Part shown: positions 12,434-22,017 of the stretch, one piece after another | Numbering within the stretch: position 1 is the first letter of the stretch | Layout of the letters: each line of letters begins with the position of its first letter | NCBI GenBank assembly: GCA_903870245.1 | Contig: CAIQCB010000013.1 | Coordinates: forward strand, 1-64,000 | DNA: 64,000 nt | Origin: an uncultured Methylocystaceae bacterium | GTDB taxonomy: Bacteria > Pseudomonadota > Alphaproteobacteria > Rhizobiales > Beijerinckiaceae | Direction: 5' to 3' | The notes under the pieces: generated by a model | What the model was told of the DNA's origin: nothing | The model's database searches: none | The model's input: only the letters and a program-made list of their open reading frames with translations | Program-made: the position numbers and the translations under genes

Positions 12434-13881
12434 GCGATGGCTCCTTGCAGAAGCATGACGATGATCAGGAGCGCATCCGGCTTCTCGAGTTCCAGCTCGA
12501 TTATCTTCGCGCCGAAATGCTTCATCTGACAAATGAGCGCTATCGGCTGATTTATTCCGTCTCCGGCCATATCTATCGTTTTTTGCGCCCGATCGAGTCG
12601 CGGCTGGCCGACATGCTGGCCGTGATCACGTTCTCCTTGCGCCTGCGCAAGGATAATGCGCCCACACAAACCGATCAGGCGCAGCCCCTGCCGGGCAGCA
12701 TGACCAATGCTTCCGTCGCAACGACTCTGCCGGCGCGGCGGTTGCTGATCGACGTCACCGGCACCGTCCAGCGTGACGCCGGCACGGGAATCCAGCGGGT
12801 GGTCAAGGAAATCGTGCGCGCCTTTTACGCTGACGACCTTAGCGATCTTCCCGCGGTCGCCGTGCGCTGCGAAAACGGAAGGCTCTTGGCGGCGAACGCC
12901 TTTGTCGCATCGCTCTCAGGCGAGGCGGCCACGAGTATGGAGGCCGATCCGGAAATCGAACTTGCGCCGGGCGACCGCTTTCTGATGTTGTCCGATAGCT
13001 GGAACGCATTTGAAATACTGGCGCCGGTCATCGCAGACATCCGGGCGAAAGGCGGCGAAATCGTCTCCTGCATTTTCGATCTGATACCGGAATTACATCC
13101 CTGGGTTTGTCACGAGGCGACGGTTCCGCGCTATCGCGCCTGGCTGCGTCGCGGACTGATTGAAAGCGATGGATTCATCGCCATTTCGCAAACGGTGGCG
13201 GATGAACTGGCGGATTATGTCGAGCAACACCGCCTCCCGCACAGACAGGGATTGAAAATCGGCTGGTTTCATTGCGGCGCGGATATTCCCGTCGCCGCGA
13301 CGCATACGCCTCGAGATCGAATTCGTGCGGCGGTTTCAGGCGCGGCGCCAGTCTTTCTCTGCGTCGGCACGATCGAACCCCGTAAGGGGCACCGCGTCGC
13401 GCTGGCCGCATTTGAAGGTCTCTGGCGAGAGGGGGTCCCGGCGCGTCTTGTGATCGTGGGACGGAGGGGATGGTTCGAGGAGGCGGTGGTCGCAACGATT
13501 ACGGGACATGCCGAATTCGGCCGACGCCTGTTCTGGCTCGACGATGTCGAAGACAGCGAACTGGCCTACCTGTATGAAAACGTCGCCGCGCTGGTCTTGC
13601 CGTCATTCGCCGAGGGCTTCGGATTGCCGATCGTCGAGGCGGCCCGTCATGGCCGCCCGGTGATTTGCAGCGATATTCCGGTGTTTCGTGAGGTGGGGCG
13701 CGATGGCGCCGTGTATTTCCGTGTCAACGACCCCGACGCCCTTGCCGCGGCTGTTCGGGAGCTTCTGGCTGGCCGGGGCGGGGTCGATCCGCAACGGGCG
13801 TTACAGGTCACCTGGCGCGCCGCAGCCCGGCGCATTACCGATGTGCTGATGCGGGAGGACTGGCGGCGTCGGCTCGCCTGA
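12430..13881 (+). CDS. glycosyltransferase family 1 (GT4-like) protein
   Basis: VGTIEPRKGHRVALAAF...LVIVGRRGWFEE...LVLPSFAEGFGLPIVEAARHGRPVICSDIPVFREV; ATGA overlap with upstream gene. Confidence 0.88.
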   Translation: MSDGSLQKHDDDQERIRLLEFQLDYLRAEMLHLTNERYRLIYSVSGHIYRFLRPIESRLADMLAVITFSLRLRKDNAPTQTDQAQPLPGSMTNASVATTLPARRLLIDVTGTVQRDAGTGIQRVVKEIVRAFYADDLSDLPAVAVRCENGRLLAANAFVASLSGEAATSMEADPEIELAPGDRFLMLSDSWNAFEILAPVIADIRAKGGEIVSCIFDLIPELHPWVCHEATVPRYRAWLRRGLIESDGFIAISQTVADELADYVEQHRLPHRQGLKIGWFHCGADIPVAATHTPRDRIRAAVSGAAPVFLCVGTIEPRKGHRVALAAFEGLWREGVPARLVIVGRRGWFEEAVVATITGHAEFGRRLFWLDDVEDSELAYLYENVAALVLPSFAEGFGLPIVEAARHGRPVICSDIPVFREVGRDGAVYFRVNDPDALAAAVRELLAGRGGVDPQRALQVTWRAAARRITDVLMREDWRRRLA

Positions 13882-14032
13882 CCGGAACAATTCGCAGGAC
13901 CGAAATCCCGCCGGCCGCGCGAAAATGGCGGCGCCGGGCCAATTGCCGTGGTCGTGGCCCGCTCCATATTGGAGTTTAGTCGAGGCGTGTTCGGGCAAGG
14001 CTTCCGGGCAGGCGCGCAGAAAAGGGTGGCTT

Positions 14033-14563
14033 ATGTCGATCAATATTCCCGTGCTGGGTGAAGAGACGCCGAAAGTTCTCGGCAAGATGCTGAATCTGGA
14101 AGCTTCACAGCTTTCACTTCCGGAATCTAGCGACCAGATGAAGCTGTTTCTGGGGCTTTACGTCGTGTTTCAGGCGTTTGCACAGTCTTTCAGCCACTCG
14201 ATCCTTGGCAGCATCGCTTTTGGTCTGGGTAGCGCGATAATCTTATATGGCGCGACTTTCTATTTGCTGCGCTTTCTCAAGGAAGAGCACAAATTCGTAA
14301 AGACAATGACGGCGCTGGCCGCCATGGGCGCGCTCGCCGCCGCCGCCTACATCGTGCTCCACCTGATTGTCGGCGTCGCCTTGCCGCCGCCTTTGCCGAC
14401 TGAGCGTCTGGTGCGCTTCCTGCTCTTCCCGATCCTGATGTGGACAGCGTTTATGTACGCCTTCCTGTTCAGACACGTGTCGATGCGTTCGATTCCGGCG
14501 TTCTGCACAGCCGCTTTCTATGTTTTGGCCATTCAGGTTTTCCTGTCAGCCGTCGCGCGCTGA
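14033..14563 (+). CDS. multi-pass membrane protein of unknown function
   Basis: 4-5 hydrophobic segments; start MSINIPVLGEETPKVLGK. Confidence 0.6.
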   Translation: MSINIPVLGEETPKVLGKMLNLEASQLSLPESSDQMKLFLGLYVVFQAFAQSFSHSILGSIAFGLGSAIILYGATFYLLRFLKEEHKFVKTMTALAAMGALAAAAYIVLHLIVGVALPPPLPTERLVRFLLFPILMWTAFMYAFLFRHVSMRSIPAFCTAAFYVLAIQVFLSAVAR

Positions 14564-14587
14564 TCGCGCTATCAAAGTGCAAAATCG

Positions 14588-14614
14588 AACCGGCCCGTGT
14601 GGCCGGTTTTTTTT
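14588..14614 (+). terminator. Rho-independent terminator
   Basis: AACCGGCC-CGTGT-GGCCGGTT + T run. Confidence 0.85.
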
Positions 14615-14637
14615 CGTCCGGCCCTTAATTGTCAAGA

Positions 14638-14652
14638 TTAAGCTAATGTTAA
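14638..14652 (+). promoter_or_regulatory. candidate CtrA box TTAA-N7-TTAA
   Basis: TTAAGCTAATGTTAA, flanked by TAATTGTC direct repeats at 14626 and 14656; upstream of OMP gene at 14728. Confidence 0.5.
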
Positions 14653-14727
14653 GCATAATTGTCTAGCTTTCGTTTACTGTTCTACTGCTTCGGCGCCGTC
14701 CGGCCGGAGTCTGTCAGGAAGCAAACG

Positions 14728-15663
14728 ATGACTCGCAATTCCCTGTCGGCTTTATTCGGTCTGTGCCTCGCGTCTCTTGTTCAGGGCGCCGCTTTGTGGA
14801 GGACGCCGGCCGTCGCGGCGGATTTCAAACCCTATGCGCCGCCTGAGCCGCCACCGGTGGAGGAGCCGGTCGAATGGGGGTCCGGCTGGTATCTGCGCGG
14901 CGACATTGGCTGGCAGAATGTGCAGCTGCCCGCCGTGACCGGCGATTTCGGCACGATCAAGGGAATCGACAATATTGTCTCGGGCGGGCTGGGCGGCGGC
15001 TATCAGTTCAACGACTGGTTGCGCGCCGATCTGACCGTCGATCGCAGCGTTTTCCGGATGAACCGGGGGTTGGATACGGTCTGGTGCCCCTACGGGTCGG
15101 TTGGTCTTTTCAGACAAGACGCCGATGGAAACGAGACGCCCGCCGGCGTTTTCGCCAATCCGACCGAAACATGCACGCCAAGAGCCAAGGGCACGTTGAA
15201 CCGCACCAGTTTTCTGGTCAACGGCTATCTCGATCTTGGTCATTACTGGGGTTTCACCCCCTATGTCGGCGCCGGGCTGGGCGCAAGCTACAATCAGTCC
15301 TCTTCAAGCCTGATCTATTACCGGACCTCCGATGGCGCGCCGTGGGGTCCGGATCTAACGCTTCCACAAGGAAACGTCCCGCAATGGATCACGCTCAACG
15401 GCGCGCCCTGGCCGATCCAGCTGCCCTTCGGCCCCACGAACTGGAATCGGTATGCCGAGAAAAAATCCTGGGCCTTCGCCTGGAATCTGATGGCCGGCTT
15501 CACCTACAACCTTCAGGACAATCTCAAGCTCGACATCGGCTATCGATATCTCAACGCCGGAACCTATACGAGCCTGCCGGGATACTGGACGCAGCGGCCG
15601 CCGGTGACGGGCAACATCATCGCGCAGGAAGTGCGGGTGGGCCTGCGGGTCACCGCCTACTGA
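14728..15663 (+). CDS. outer membrane beta-barrel protein (Omp25/OmpW-like)
   Basis: Signal peptide MTRNSLSALFGLCLASLVQGAALWRTPAVAADF; alternating beta-strand pattern, C-terminal VRVGLRVTAY. Confidence 0.75.
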   Translation: MTRNSLSALFGLCLASLVQGAALWRTPAVAADFKPYAPPEPPPVEEPVEWGSGWYLRGDIGWQNVQLPAVTGDFGTIKGIDNIVSGGLGGGYQFNDWLRADLTVDRSVFRMNRGLDTVWCPYGSVGLFRQDADGNETPAGVFANPTETCTPRAKGTLNRTSFLVNGYLDLGHYWGFTPYVGAGLGASYNQSSSSLIYYRTSDGAPWGPDLTLPQGNVPQWITLNGAPWPIQLPFGPTNWNRYAEKKSWAFAWNLMAGFTYNLQDNLKLDIGYRYLNAGTYTSLPGYWTQRPPVTGNIIAQEVRVGLRVTAY

Positions 15664-15745
15664 GCTTGCGCCTCGCGCTTAATCACAAAGCGGCGTATAG
15701 CGCCCCGGAGCGCCGTATGGGCGGCGCCGGACGGATGCGGCCTGT

Positions 15746-16615
15746 ATGCCGGAATTGCCTGAAGTCGAAACGGTCAGGCGCGGATTGGCGCCGGCGCTCG
15801 AAGGCGCGACGATTGTCCGCGTCGAGGTGCGCCGCAAGGATTTGCGCCTGCCCTTTCCGCACGACTTCGCCCGTCGTCTGACGGGTCGTCGGATTACCGC
15901 GCTCGGACGACGCGCCAAATATCTTGTCGCCATGCTGGAGAACAACGAGGCGCTGGTCATGCATCTGGGCATGAGCGGCTCATTTCGAATCGATGGGACG
16001 ATCCCGGGCGCCTTTCATCGCGCGCGCGACAAAAACGCCGCGCATGACCACGTCGTGCTGCATCTCGATCACGGCGGTCGCGTCGTTTACAACGATCCGC
16101 GCCGTTTCGGCTTCATGCTGCTGCTGAACGCCGCAACGCTCGACGCCGACCGGCATTTTCGCAACCTGGGCGTTGAACCCTTCGACGCAGCGCTCGACGC
16201 CAATTATCTTGCCCGGGCCTTTGCCGGCCGCAAGGCGCCGGTGAAGGCTCTGCTGCTGGATCAGCGACTGATCGCCGGACTGGGAAATATATATGTCTGC
16301 GAGGCGCTGCATCGCGCGGGCGTTTCGCCGAAGCGAACCGGCGCCATGCTTGTGCGCGCCGATGGCGGGGCGACGGCGGCCCTCGCGCGCTTGCCGGCGG
16401 CGATCCGCGCTGTTCTGGAGGCGGCGCTCGCCGCCGGCGGTTCTTCCTTACGCGATCATCGGCAGGCGGATGGGTCGCTCGGCTATTTTCAGCACAGTTT
16501 TCGCGTTTACGACCGTGAAGGCGCCGCCTGTCCGACGCGAGCGTGCGCCGGAACCATTGAGCGGATCGTCCAATCGGGGCGTTCGTCTTTTTATTGTCCA
16601 CGCTGTCAGAAGTGA
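15746..16615 (+). CDS. mutM: formamidopyrimidine-DNA glycosylase
   Basis: [21 protein letters not shown]-terminus; C-terminal zinc finger [28 protein letters not shown]. Confidence 0.97.
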   Translation: MPELPEVETVRRGLAPALEGATIVRVEVRRKDLRLPFPHDFARRLTGRRITALGRRAKYLVAMLENNEALVMHLGMSGSFRIDGTIPGAFHRARDKNAAHDHVVLHLDHGGRVVYNDPRRFGFMLLLNAATLDADRHFRNLGVEPFDAALDANYLARAFAGRKAPVKALLLDQRLIAGLGNIYVCEALHRAGVSPKRTGAMLVRADGGATAALARLPAAIRAVLEAALAAGGSSLRDHRQADGSLGYFQHSFRVYDREGAACPTRACAGTIERIVQSGRSSFYCPRCQK

Positions 16616-16655
16616 CCGCTTGCGGGAACATGCGCGCCGCGCGTAGAACCAAGAT

Positions 16656-17420
16656 ATGAATTCCGCATCCGCTTCCTGTCCGCCGGCGTTATCGGTTTGC
16701 GGGCTGGAAAAGTCCTATAATGGTCGGCGGATCGTCGGGCCGCTCGATTTCGCGTTGCCGCCAGGCTCCGTCACCGGTCTGCTGGGCGGCAACGGCGCCG
16801 GCAAGACCACGACCATCGGCATGATCATGGGCCTCATCGAGCCAAGCGGAGGCGAGATCCGCGTATTTGGCCATGATATGTCGCGGGCGCGTTATGAAGC
16901 CCTGGGACGGATGAATTTCGAAAGTCCCTACGTCGATCTGCCGCATCGACTCACTGTTCGGCAGAATTTGCGTATTTTTGGCCTGCTCTACGACGTCGCC
17001 GACCTTGAGGCGAAAATTGAGTCGCTGGCGGATGATCTGGCCTTGCGCGATTTTCTCGATCGACCGACAGGCCGGCTCTCGGCGGGGCAGAAAACTCGCG
17101 CCTCGATCGCCAAGGCCTTGCTCAATGATCCACAACTTCTGCTGCTCGACGAGCCCACCGCCTCGCTCGATCCCGATACGGCCGATTGGGTGCGTACCCG
17201 TCTGGAGACGCATTGTCGCACCCACAATTGCGCCATTCTGCTCGCCTCCCACAACATGGCCGAGGTCGAGAGGCTTTGCGATCGCGTGTTGATGCTGAAA
17301 CACGGCGTTATTGTCGATGACTCGCCGCCGGCGGCGCTCATTGCGCGTTACGGTCGCGCCACGCTGGAGGAAGTATTTCTCGATATTGCGCGCGGCGACG
17401 GCGGGGCGATCTTAACATGA
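16656..17420 (+). CDS. ABC transporter ATP-binding protein
   Basis: Walker A GGNGAGKTTT, signature RLSAGQKTRASIAKALLNDPQLLLLDEPTASLDPDTADWV. Confidence 0.93.
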   Translation: MNSASASCPPALSVCGLEKSYNGRRIVGPLDFALPPGSVTGLLGGNGAGKTTTIGMIMGLIEPSGGEIRVFGHDMSRARYEALGRMNFESPYVDLPHRLTVRQNLRIFGLLYDVADLEAKIESLADDLALRDFLDRPTGRLSAGQKTRASIAKALLNDPQLLLLDEPTASLDPDTADWVRTRLETHCRTHNCAILLASHNMAEVERLCDRVLMLKHGVIVDDSPPAALIARYGRATLEEVFLDIARGDGGAILT

Positions 17421-18235
17421 GCGCATCTTTCTCCCTGCAACGGGTCGGCGCGATGGTGTTGCGGTACAGTTACCTGCTCCGTTCCTCCCGGCTGCGTATT
17501 CTGGACATGATCTACTGGCCGGCGGTGCAGCTTTTGACCTGGGGATTTCTCCAGACCTACCTGATGCGCGCCGGCGCGCTTCAGGCGCCGGGCGGCGGCG
17601 CGCAAGCGGCGGGCACGCTGATCGGCGCCATTCTGTTGTGGGACATACTCTTGCGCGGCCAGCAGGGTTTCTGCTTCTCTTTCATCGAAGAAATGTGGTC
17701 GCGCAATCTGCCCAATATTCTGATGAGCCCGCTACGGCCCGCTGAGTTTATTCTCTCTCTCGTTTTGATGAGCCTGATCCGTCTAGCGCTGGGAGTCTTG
17801 CCGGTGACGATGCTGGCGATCGTTTTCTTCGGATTTAATCTCTGGTCGCTGGGGATCGCCTTTGGCGCTTTTTTTATTGTGCTGATGCTCTTCGCCTGGA
17901 GCATCGGCCTGCTGGTTTCCGGCGCCTTGTTGCGCCTTGGCGCCGGCGCCGAAAATCTGATCTGGTCCTTGATGTTTATCGTTCAACCGCTGGGCGCTGT
18001 TTATTACCCCGTTTCCACCTTGCCGGGATGGCTTCAGTCCGTGTCCTGGCTGTTGCCCCCGACCTATGTGTTCGAAGGGCTGCGCAGCGTGCTGATCAAT
18101 CATGAAATTCGTTGGGATTTCATGGCGAGGGGATTGGCGATCGATCTTGTTCTTTTTGCCGCCGCCGCTTCCGCCTTTGGGTTCTTTCTCAAGAGCGCGC
18201 GCCGCGCCGGCGTCCTGTTGCAGTCGGGCGAATGA
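17417..18235 (+). CDS. ABC-2 type transporter permease
   Basis: Six hydrophobic segments, ABC-2 permease-like; ATGA overlap with ATPase gene. Confidence 0.87.
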   Translation: MSASFSLQRVGAMVLRYSYLLRSSRLRILDMIYWPAVQLLTWGFLQTYLMRAGALQAPGGGAQAAGTLIGAILLWDILLRGQQGFCFSFIEEMWSRNLPNILMSPLRPAEFILSLVLMSLIRLALGVLPVTMLAIVFFGFNLWSLGIAFGAFFIVLMLFAWSIGLLVSGALLRLGAGAENLIWSLMFIVQPLGAVYYPVSTLPGWLQSVSWLLPPTYVFEGLRSVLINHEIRWDFMARGLAIDLVLFAAAASAFGFFLKSARRAGVLLQSGE

Positions 18236-18960
18236 TGAAAATGAAGCGCGCCGACATGGTCCTGCAGGAACGCGGATTCTTCGAGAGCCGCGCCAAAGCC
18301 CGCGCCGCCCTTGAGGCGGGGCTTGTGCGCATCAATGGCGCCCTTGTGACAAAGCCCGCGACGCCGGTCGACGGGGCGGCGCAAATTATCGCCTCAGCGC
18401 CGCATCCATGGGTGTCGCGAGGCGGAGTCAAGCTCGATCATGCGCTGTCGCATTTCGCCGTCGATCCGTCAGGCCGCTACTGTCTTGATGTCGGCGCCTC
18501 GACCGGCGGCTTCACCGACGTTCTGCTGGCCCGAAACGCACGGCATGTCGTTGCGGTCGATGTCGGGCGAGATCAATTGCATCAGAGGTTACGGGTCGAT
18601 CCGCGCGTAACCTCCCTTGAGGGCCAGGATATCCGCACGCTTGCGCCGGCGCGTCTGGCGGAGCTTCCGTCTCTTGTCGTCGTCGACGCCAGTTTTATTG
18701 CGCTCGCCTCGCTGCTTGCGCCGATTGCTTCACTGGCGGCCGGGGACGCAGAACTGGTCGGGCTGATCAAGCCGCAATTCGAAGCCGGACGCGGCGTGAC
18801 GAAAAAAGGCATTGTGCGCGACGAAAAAATTCATTCCGAAGTTTGCGCGCGGGTTGTTGACGCCCTGAGCGCGCTGGGCTGGCGCGTTTCGGATGTGATC
18901 GCCTCGCCGATTTCCGGCGGCGACGGCAATCGCGAATTTCTTGTTCACGCGGCGCGCTAA
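18232..18960 (+). CDS. TlyA family rRNA (cytidine-2'-O)-methyltransferase
   Basis: S4-like N-terminus MKRADMVLQERGFFESRAKARAALEAGLVRING; CLDVGASTGGFTDVLLARNARHVVAVDVGRDQLH. Confidence 0.9.
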   Translation: MMKMKRADMVLQERGFFESRAKARAALEAGLVRINGALVTKPATPVDGAAQIIASAPHPWVSRGGVKLDHALSHFAVDPSGRYCLDVGASTGGFTDVLLARNARHVVAVDVGRDQLHQRLRVDPRVTSLEGQDIRTLAPARLAELPSLVVVDASFIALASLLAPIASLAAGDAELVGLIKPQFEAGRGVTKKGIVRDEKIHSEVCARVVDALSALGWRVSDVIASPISGGDGNREFLVHAAR

Positions 18961-20222
18961 TGAAAAAATTATCGATTGAGCGTCTGGGTTCCCGGGGCGA
19001 AGGGATTGCGACATACGACGGCCAACGTCTCTATGTCCCCTATGCGCTCGCCGGCGAAACAGTCAATGCAGAGATCGAGGGCGATCATGCGCGGCTGGTC
19101 GAAATCATTGTCCCGTCGTCTGACCGCATCGCGCCGATGTGCCGCCACTTCGGAGAGTGCGGCGGCTGCGCTGTGCAAAATTTACAACACGACGCCTATG
19201 CCGCATGGAAACGCAGTCTCGTCGAAATCGCCTTGAGAAAGGCCGGTCTTGATGTTCCGGTTGCCCAACTGGCTGATGCGCATGGCGCAGGGCGCCGCCG
19301 AGTCACTTTTCACGCACGCTTCGCACAGGACGAGACGCGCGTCGGATTCATGGCGGCGCGGTCGCATCGTTTGATCGAGATCGACGCCTGTCCGCTGTTG
19401 ACGGCGGAATTGGCCCCTGCGCTCGCCGCCGCCCGCGTTCTCGCGGCTGCGCTCGCGAGCCGCGGAAAACCGCTCGATCTGGCCATGACAGCGACGCCGT
19501 CGGGGCTTGACGTCGATCTGCGCGGGGCTGGACCGTTGACGAATGCCGAGCACGCTGTCCTTGTCGACGCTGCGAGGACTCTCGATCTCGCCCGTTTGAC
19601 CAATCACGGTCGTCTTGTGATGCTTGGCCGCGCGCCCAGCGTCGATGTTGGCGGCGTGCGCACGCCGTTGCCGCCCGGCGCCTTTCTGCAGGCGACGCAA
19701 GCCGGCGAGGAGGCGCTGAGCCGTCACGTGCTGGCGGCAGCCAGTGGAACGAAAAATGTCGCCGATCTGTTTTGTGGCGTCGGCGCTTTCGCTCTGCCGC
19801 TGGCCCGGTTCGCCGCCGTTGCCGCCTATGACAGCAACGCTCCGGCGATTGCGGCTCTGCAGATGGCCGCGCATGGCGCAAGCGGCTTGCGTCCGGTGCG
19901 GGCGGAGTGTCGGGATCTGTATGAGCGACCGCTCTCGGCGCGGGAGCTTGCGCCCTTCGATGGCGTTGTTTTCGATCCCCCGCGCGCCGGCGCGCCGGCC
20001 CAGTCGGCGGAACTGGCGAAGTCTGTCGTTCCGCTTGTCATTGCAGTTTCTTGCAATGCACAAACTTTTTGCCGCGACGCCGCAATTTTGCGCGACGGGG
20101 GCTATCGGACAGAGGAAATCATCCCGATTGACCAGTTTCGCTTCTCTCCGCACCTTGAACTCCTCGCGGTGTTTCGCCGCAAGGGCGAGGGGAAAAACCG
20201 TCGGCGACGACTCTTGGGTTGA
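18960..20222 (+). CDS. class I SAM-dependent RNA methyltransferase (TrmA/RlmD-like m5U)
   Basis: FGECGGCAVQNLQHDAYAAWK Fe-S motif, VADLFCGVGAFALPLARFAAVAAYD, FDPPRAGAPAQSAEL, AVSCNAQTFCRDA. Confidence 0.88.
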   Translation: MKKLSIERLGSRGEGIATYDGQRLYVPYALAGETVNAEIEGDHARLVEIIVPSSDRIAPMCRHFGECGGCAVQNLQHDAYAAWKRSLVEIALRKAGLDVPVAQLADAHGAGRRRVTFHARFAQDETRVGFMAARSHRLIEIDACPLLTAELAPALAAARVLAAALASRGKPLDLAMTATPSGLDVDLRGAGPLTNAEHAVLVDAARTLDLARLTNHGRLVMLGRAPSVDVGGVRTPLPPGAFLQATQAGEEALSRHVLAAASGTKNVADLFCGVGAFALPLARFAAVAAYDSNAPAIAALQMAAHGASGLRPVRAECRDLYERPLSARELAPFDGVVFDPPRAGAPAQSAELAKSVVPLVIAVSCNAQTFCRDAAILRDGGYRTEEIIPIDQFRFSPHLELLAVFRRKGEGKNRRRRLLG

Positions 20223-20334
20223 TTTTCAAGGCTATTCTGCCGCCGTTCGACCGGCCATCGACCAGCGGCTGTGCTGAAAATGCCGCACCGGCCGCCATAA
20301 AAGCGCGTTTTGAGCCGGTGTCGCGGAAAGCCGG

Positions 20335-20362
20335 TTGACGAATTCGAAAACAGGCATAGGAT
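20335..20362 (+). promoter_or_regulatory. candidate sigma70 promoter
   Basis: TTGACG-N16-TAGGAT upstream of the 39-aa ORF. Confidence 0.45.
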
Positions 20363-20425
20363 TTGCGATGTATCCGGCGTTATGAGAAATCGCTTTGGTT
20401 TCCGTAAACTGGAAGGAGATGTGTC

Positions 20426-20545
20426 ATGATGACTGCGCTGATAGCGGCAACATTGTGTAGTGTCATCCTCATGAGCGCCCCGGCGGCGGCGCGCTCTTAT
20501 GTCTACGCCCGGAAAAAAGACGTTCGTAAACGCCGTCCGCACTGA
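20426..20545 (+). CDS. small (39 aa) secreted/membrane peptide, unknown function
   Basis: GGAAGGAG RBS then MMTALIAATLCSVILMSAPAAARSYVYARKKDVRKRRPH*; hydrophobic N-terminus with APAAA-R cleavage-like site and basic tail; too short for the supplied ORF list. Confidence 0.55.
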   Translation: MMTALIAATLCSVILMSAPAAARSYVYARKKDVRKRRPH

Positions 20546-20600
20546 TGGGCGCCGGAGATAAAGGGCGCGTAAGCTGACCTTATCGTCTGAAAGTTTGGAC

Positions 20601-22004
20601 ATGTCTGAAACGATTGATCGTCTATCGACGATCGTCGGCGGGACTTCCGTAATCAAACCTTCGGAAGATTTGGACGCTTACACGTCCGAACCTCGCGGCC
20701 AGTTTCATGGTCGGGCGCTCTGCGTCGTAGAGCCTGAAACTCCTCGTGATGTCGCCGCCTTTCTCTCATTTTGTCATTCGCGGAACATCAGCGTCGTTCC
20801 TCAGGGAGGAAACACTGGCCTAGTCGGCGGTCAAACGCCAGACTCCAGCGCACAACAGATCATTCTTTCGCTGCGTCGGCTGCGCGCCATTCGAGAGATA
20901 GATCCCACAAGCGACGCCATGACCGTTGAAGCTGGCGTCACGCTCCTTGAGACGCAGCAGGCCGCCGCGTCGGTTAATCGTTATTTTCCGCTGTCGCTGG
21001 CTTCCGAAGGCAGCTGCACGATCGGAGGCAACATCGCGACCAACGCCGGCGGCGTGCATGTTCTCGCCTACGGCATGATGCGCGATCTCGTTCTCGGCCT
21101 TGAGGTCGCGCTCGTCGATGGCCGATTGCTGTCGACGCTCGGGAAGTTGCGCAAGGATAACACGGGCTACGACCTTACCCGACTGTTCATTGGCTCGGAG
21201 GGCACGCTGGGCGTCGTCACCGCTGCGACCCTGAAACTATACCCGCGACCGCGCGGGCACTCAGTCGCTTTCATCGGCCTGAAGGATCCCTCGCAGGCGC
21301 TGACCCTTCTCTCTTTTGTCAGGGAACGCGCTGGTCCGGCGTTGCAGGCTTTCGAACTGATGCCGCGACTGGGCGTCGATTTCGTTTTGCAACACATCCC
21401 CGGCGCGCGCGATCCGCTCTCCGGCTCCTATCCCTGGTATGCGCTCATTGAATTGGCCGGTTTCGTCGATCAGGACGCCGATACGCTCGCGGCGCGGATA
21501 TTCGAACAGGTTTTTGTGAGCGGCCTTGCCGAGGATGCGACACTGGCGCATTCGCTCGATCAGGCGGCGTCTCTCTGGAAATTGCGTGAAAGCCTTTCAG
21601 AAGCGCAAAAGCGCGCGGGCGCGTCGATCAAACACGACATTTCCATCGCGGTGGACCGCGTTCCCGATTTCATCGCGATGGCGGGGCGACGCCTTGCTGA
21701 ATGTTTCCCGGATATCCGGCCGGTTCCCTTCGGCCATATGGGCGACGGCAATCTGCACTATAACGTTTCGCAACCCGACGGCGGCGACAAAAAGGAATTT
21801 CTGGCGAAAAGCGACGAGATTAACGCCATTGTTCATGGGCTGGTGCGCGAATTCGGCGGTTCGATCTCCGCTGAACACGGCATCGGCGTTCTCAAGCGCG
21901 ATTTGCTTAAAGAGGTCAAAGATCCGGTCGCGCTGGATTTGATGCGCGCCATTAAGGCGACGCTTGATCCGGCAGGAATCCTCAATCCCGGCAAGCTTCT
22001 TTGA
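20601..22004 (+). CDS. FAD-binding oxidoreductase (D-lactate/D-2-hydroxyacid dehydrogenase-like)
   Basis: VVPQGGNTGLVGGQTPDSS, CTIGGNIATNAGGVHVLAYGMMRDLVLGLEV, HMGDGNLHYNV, ISAEHGIGVLKRD. Confidence 0.9.
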   Translation: MSETIDRLSTIVGGTSVIKPSEDLDAYTSEPRGQFHGRALCVVEPETPRDVAAFLSFCHSRNISVVPQGGNTGLVGGQTPDSSAQQIILSLRRLRAIREIDPTSDAMTVEAGVTLLETQQAAASVNRYFPLSLASEGSCTIGGNIATNAGGVHVLAYGMMRDLVLGLEVALVDGRLLSTLGKLRKDNTGYDLTRLFIGSEGTLGVVTAATLKLYPRPRGHSVAFIGLKDPSQALTLLSFVRERAGPALQAFELMPRLGVDFVLQHIPGARDPLSGSYPWYALIELAGFVDQDADTLAARIFEQVFVSGLAEDATLAHSLDQAASLWKLRESLSEAQKRAGASIKHDISIAVDRVPDFIAMAGRRLAECFPDIRPVPFGHMGDGNLHYNVSQPDGGDKKEFLAKSDEINAIVHGLVREFGGSISAEHGIGVLKRDLLKEVKDPVALDLMRAIKATLDPAGILNPGKLL

Positions 22005-22017
22005 GGCGCTCGCGAAG

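Noticed and set aside
19182-20153. 323-aa minus-strand ORF
   Set aside because: Antisense to the TrmA-like methyltransferase; no motif support.
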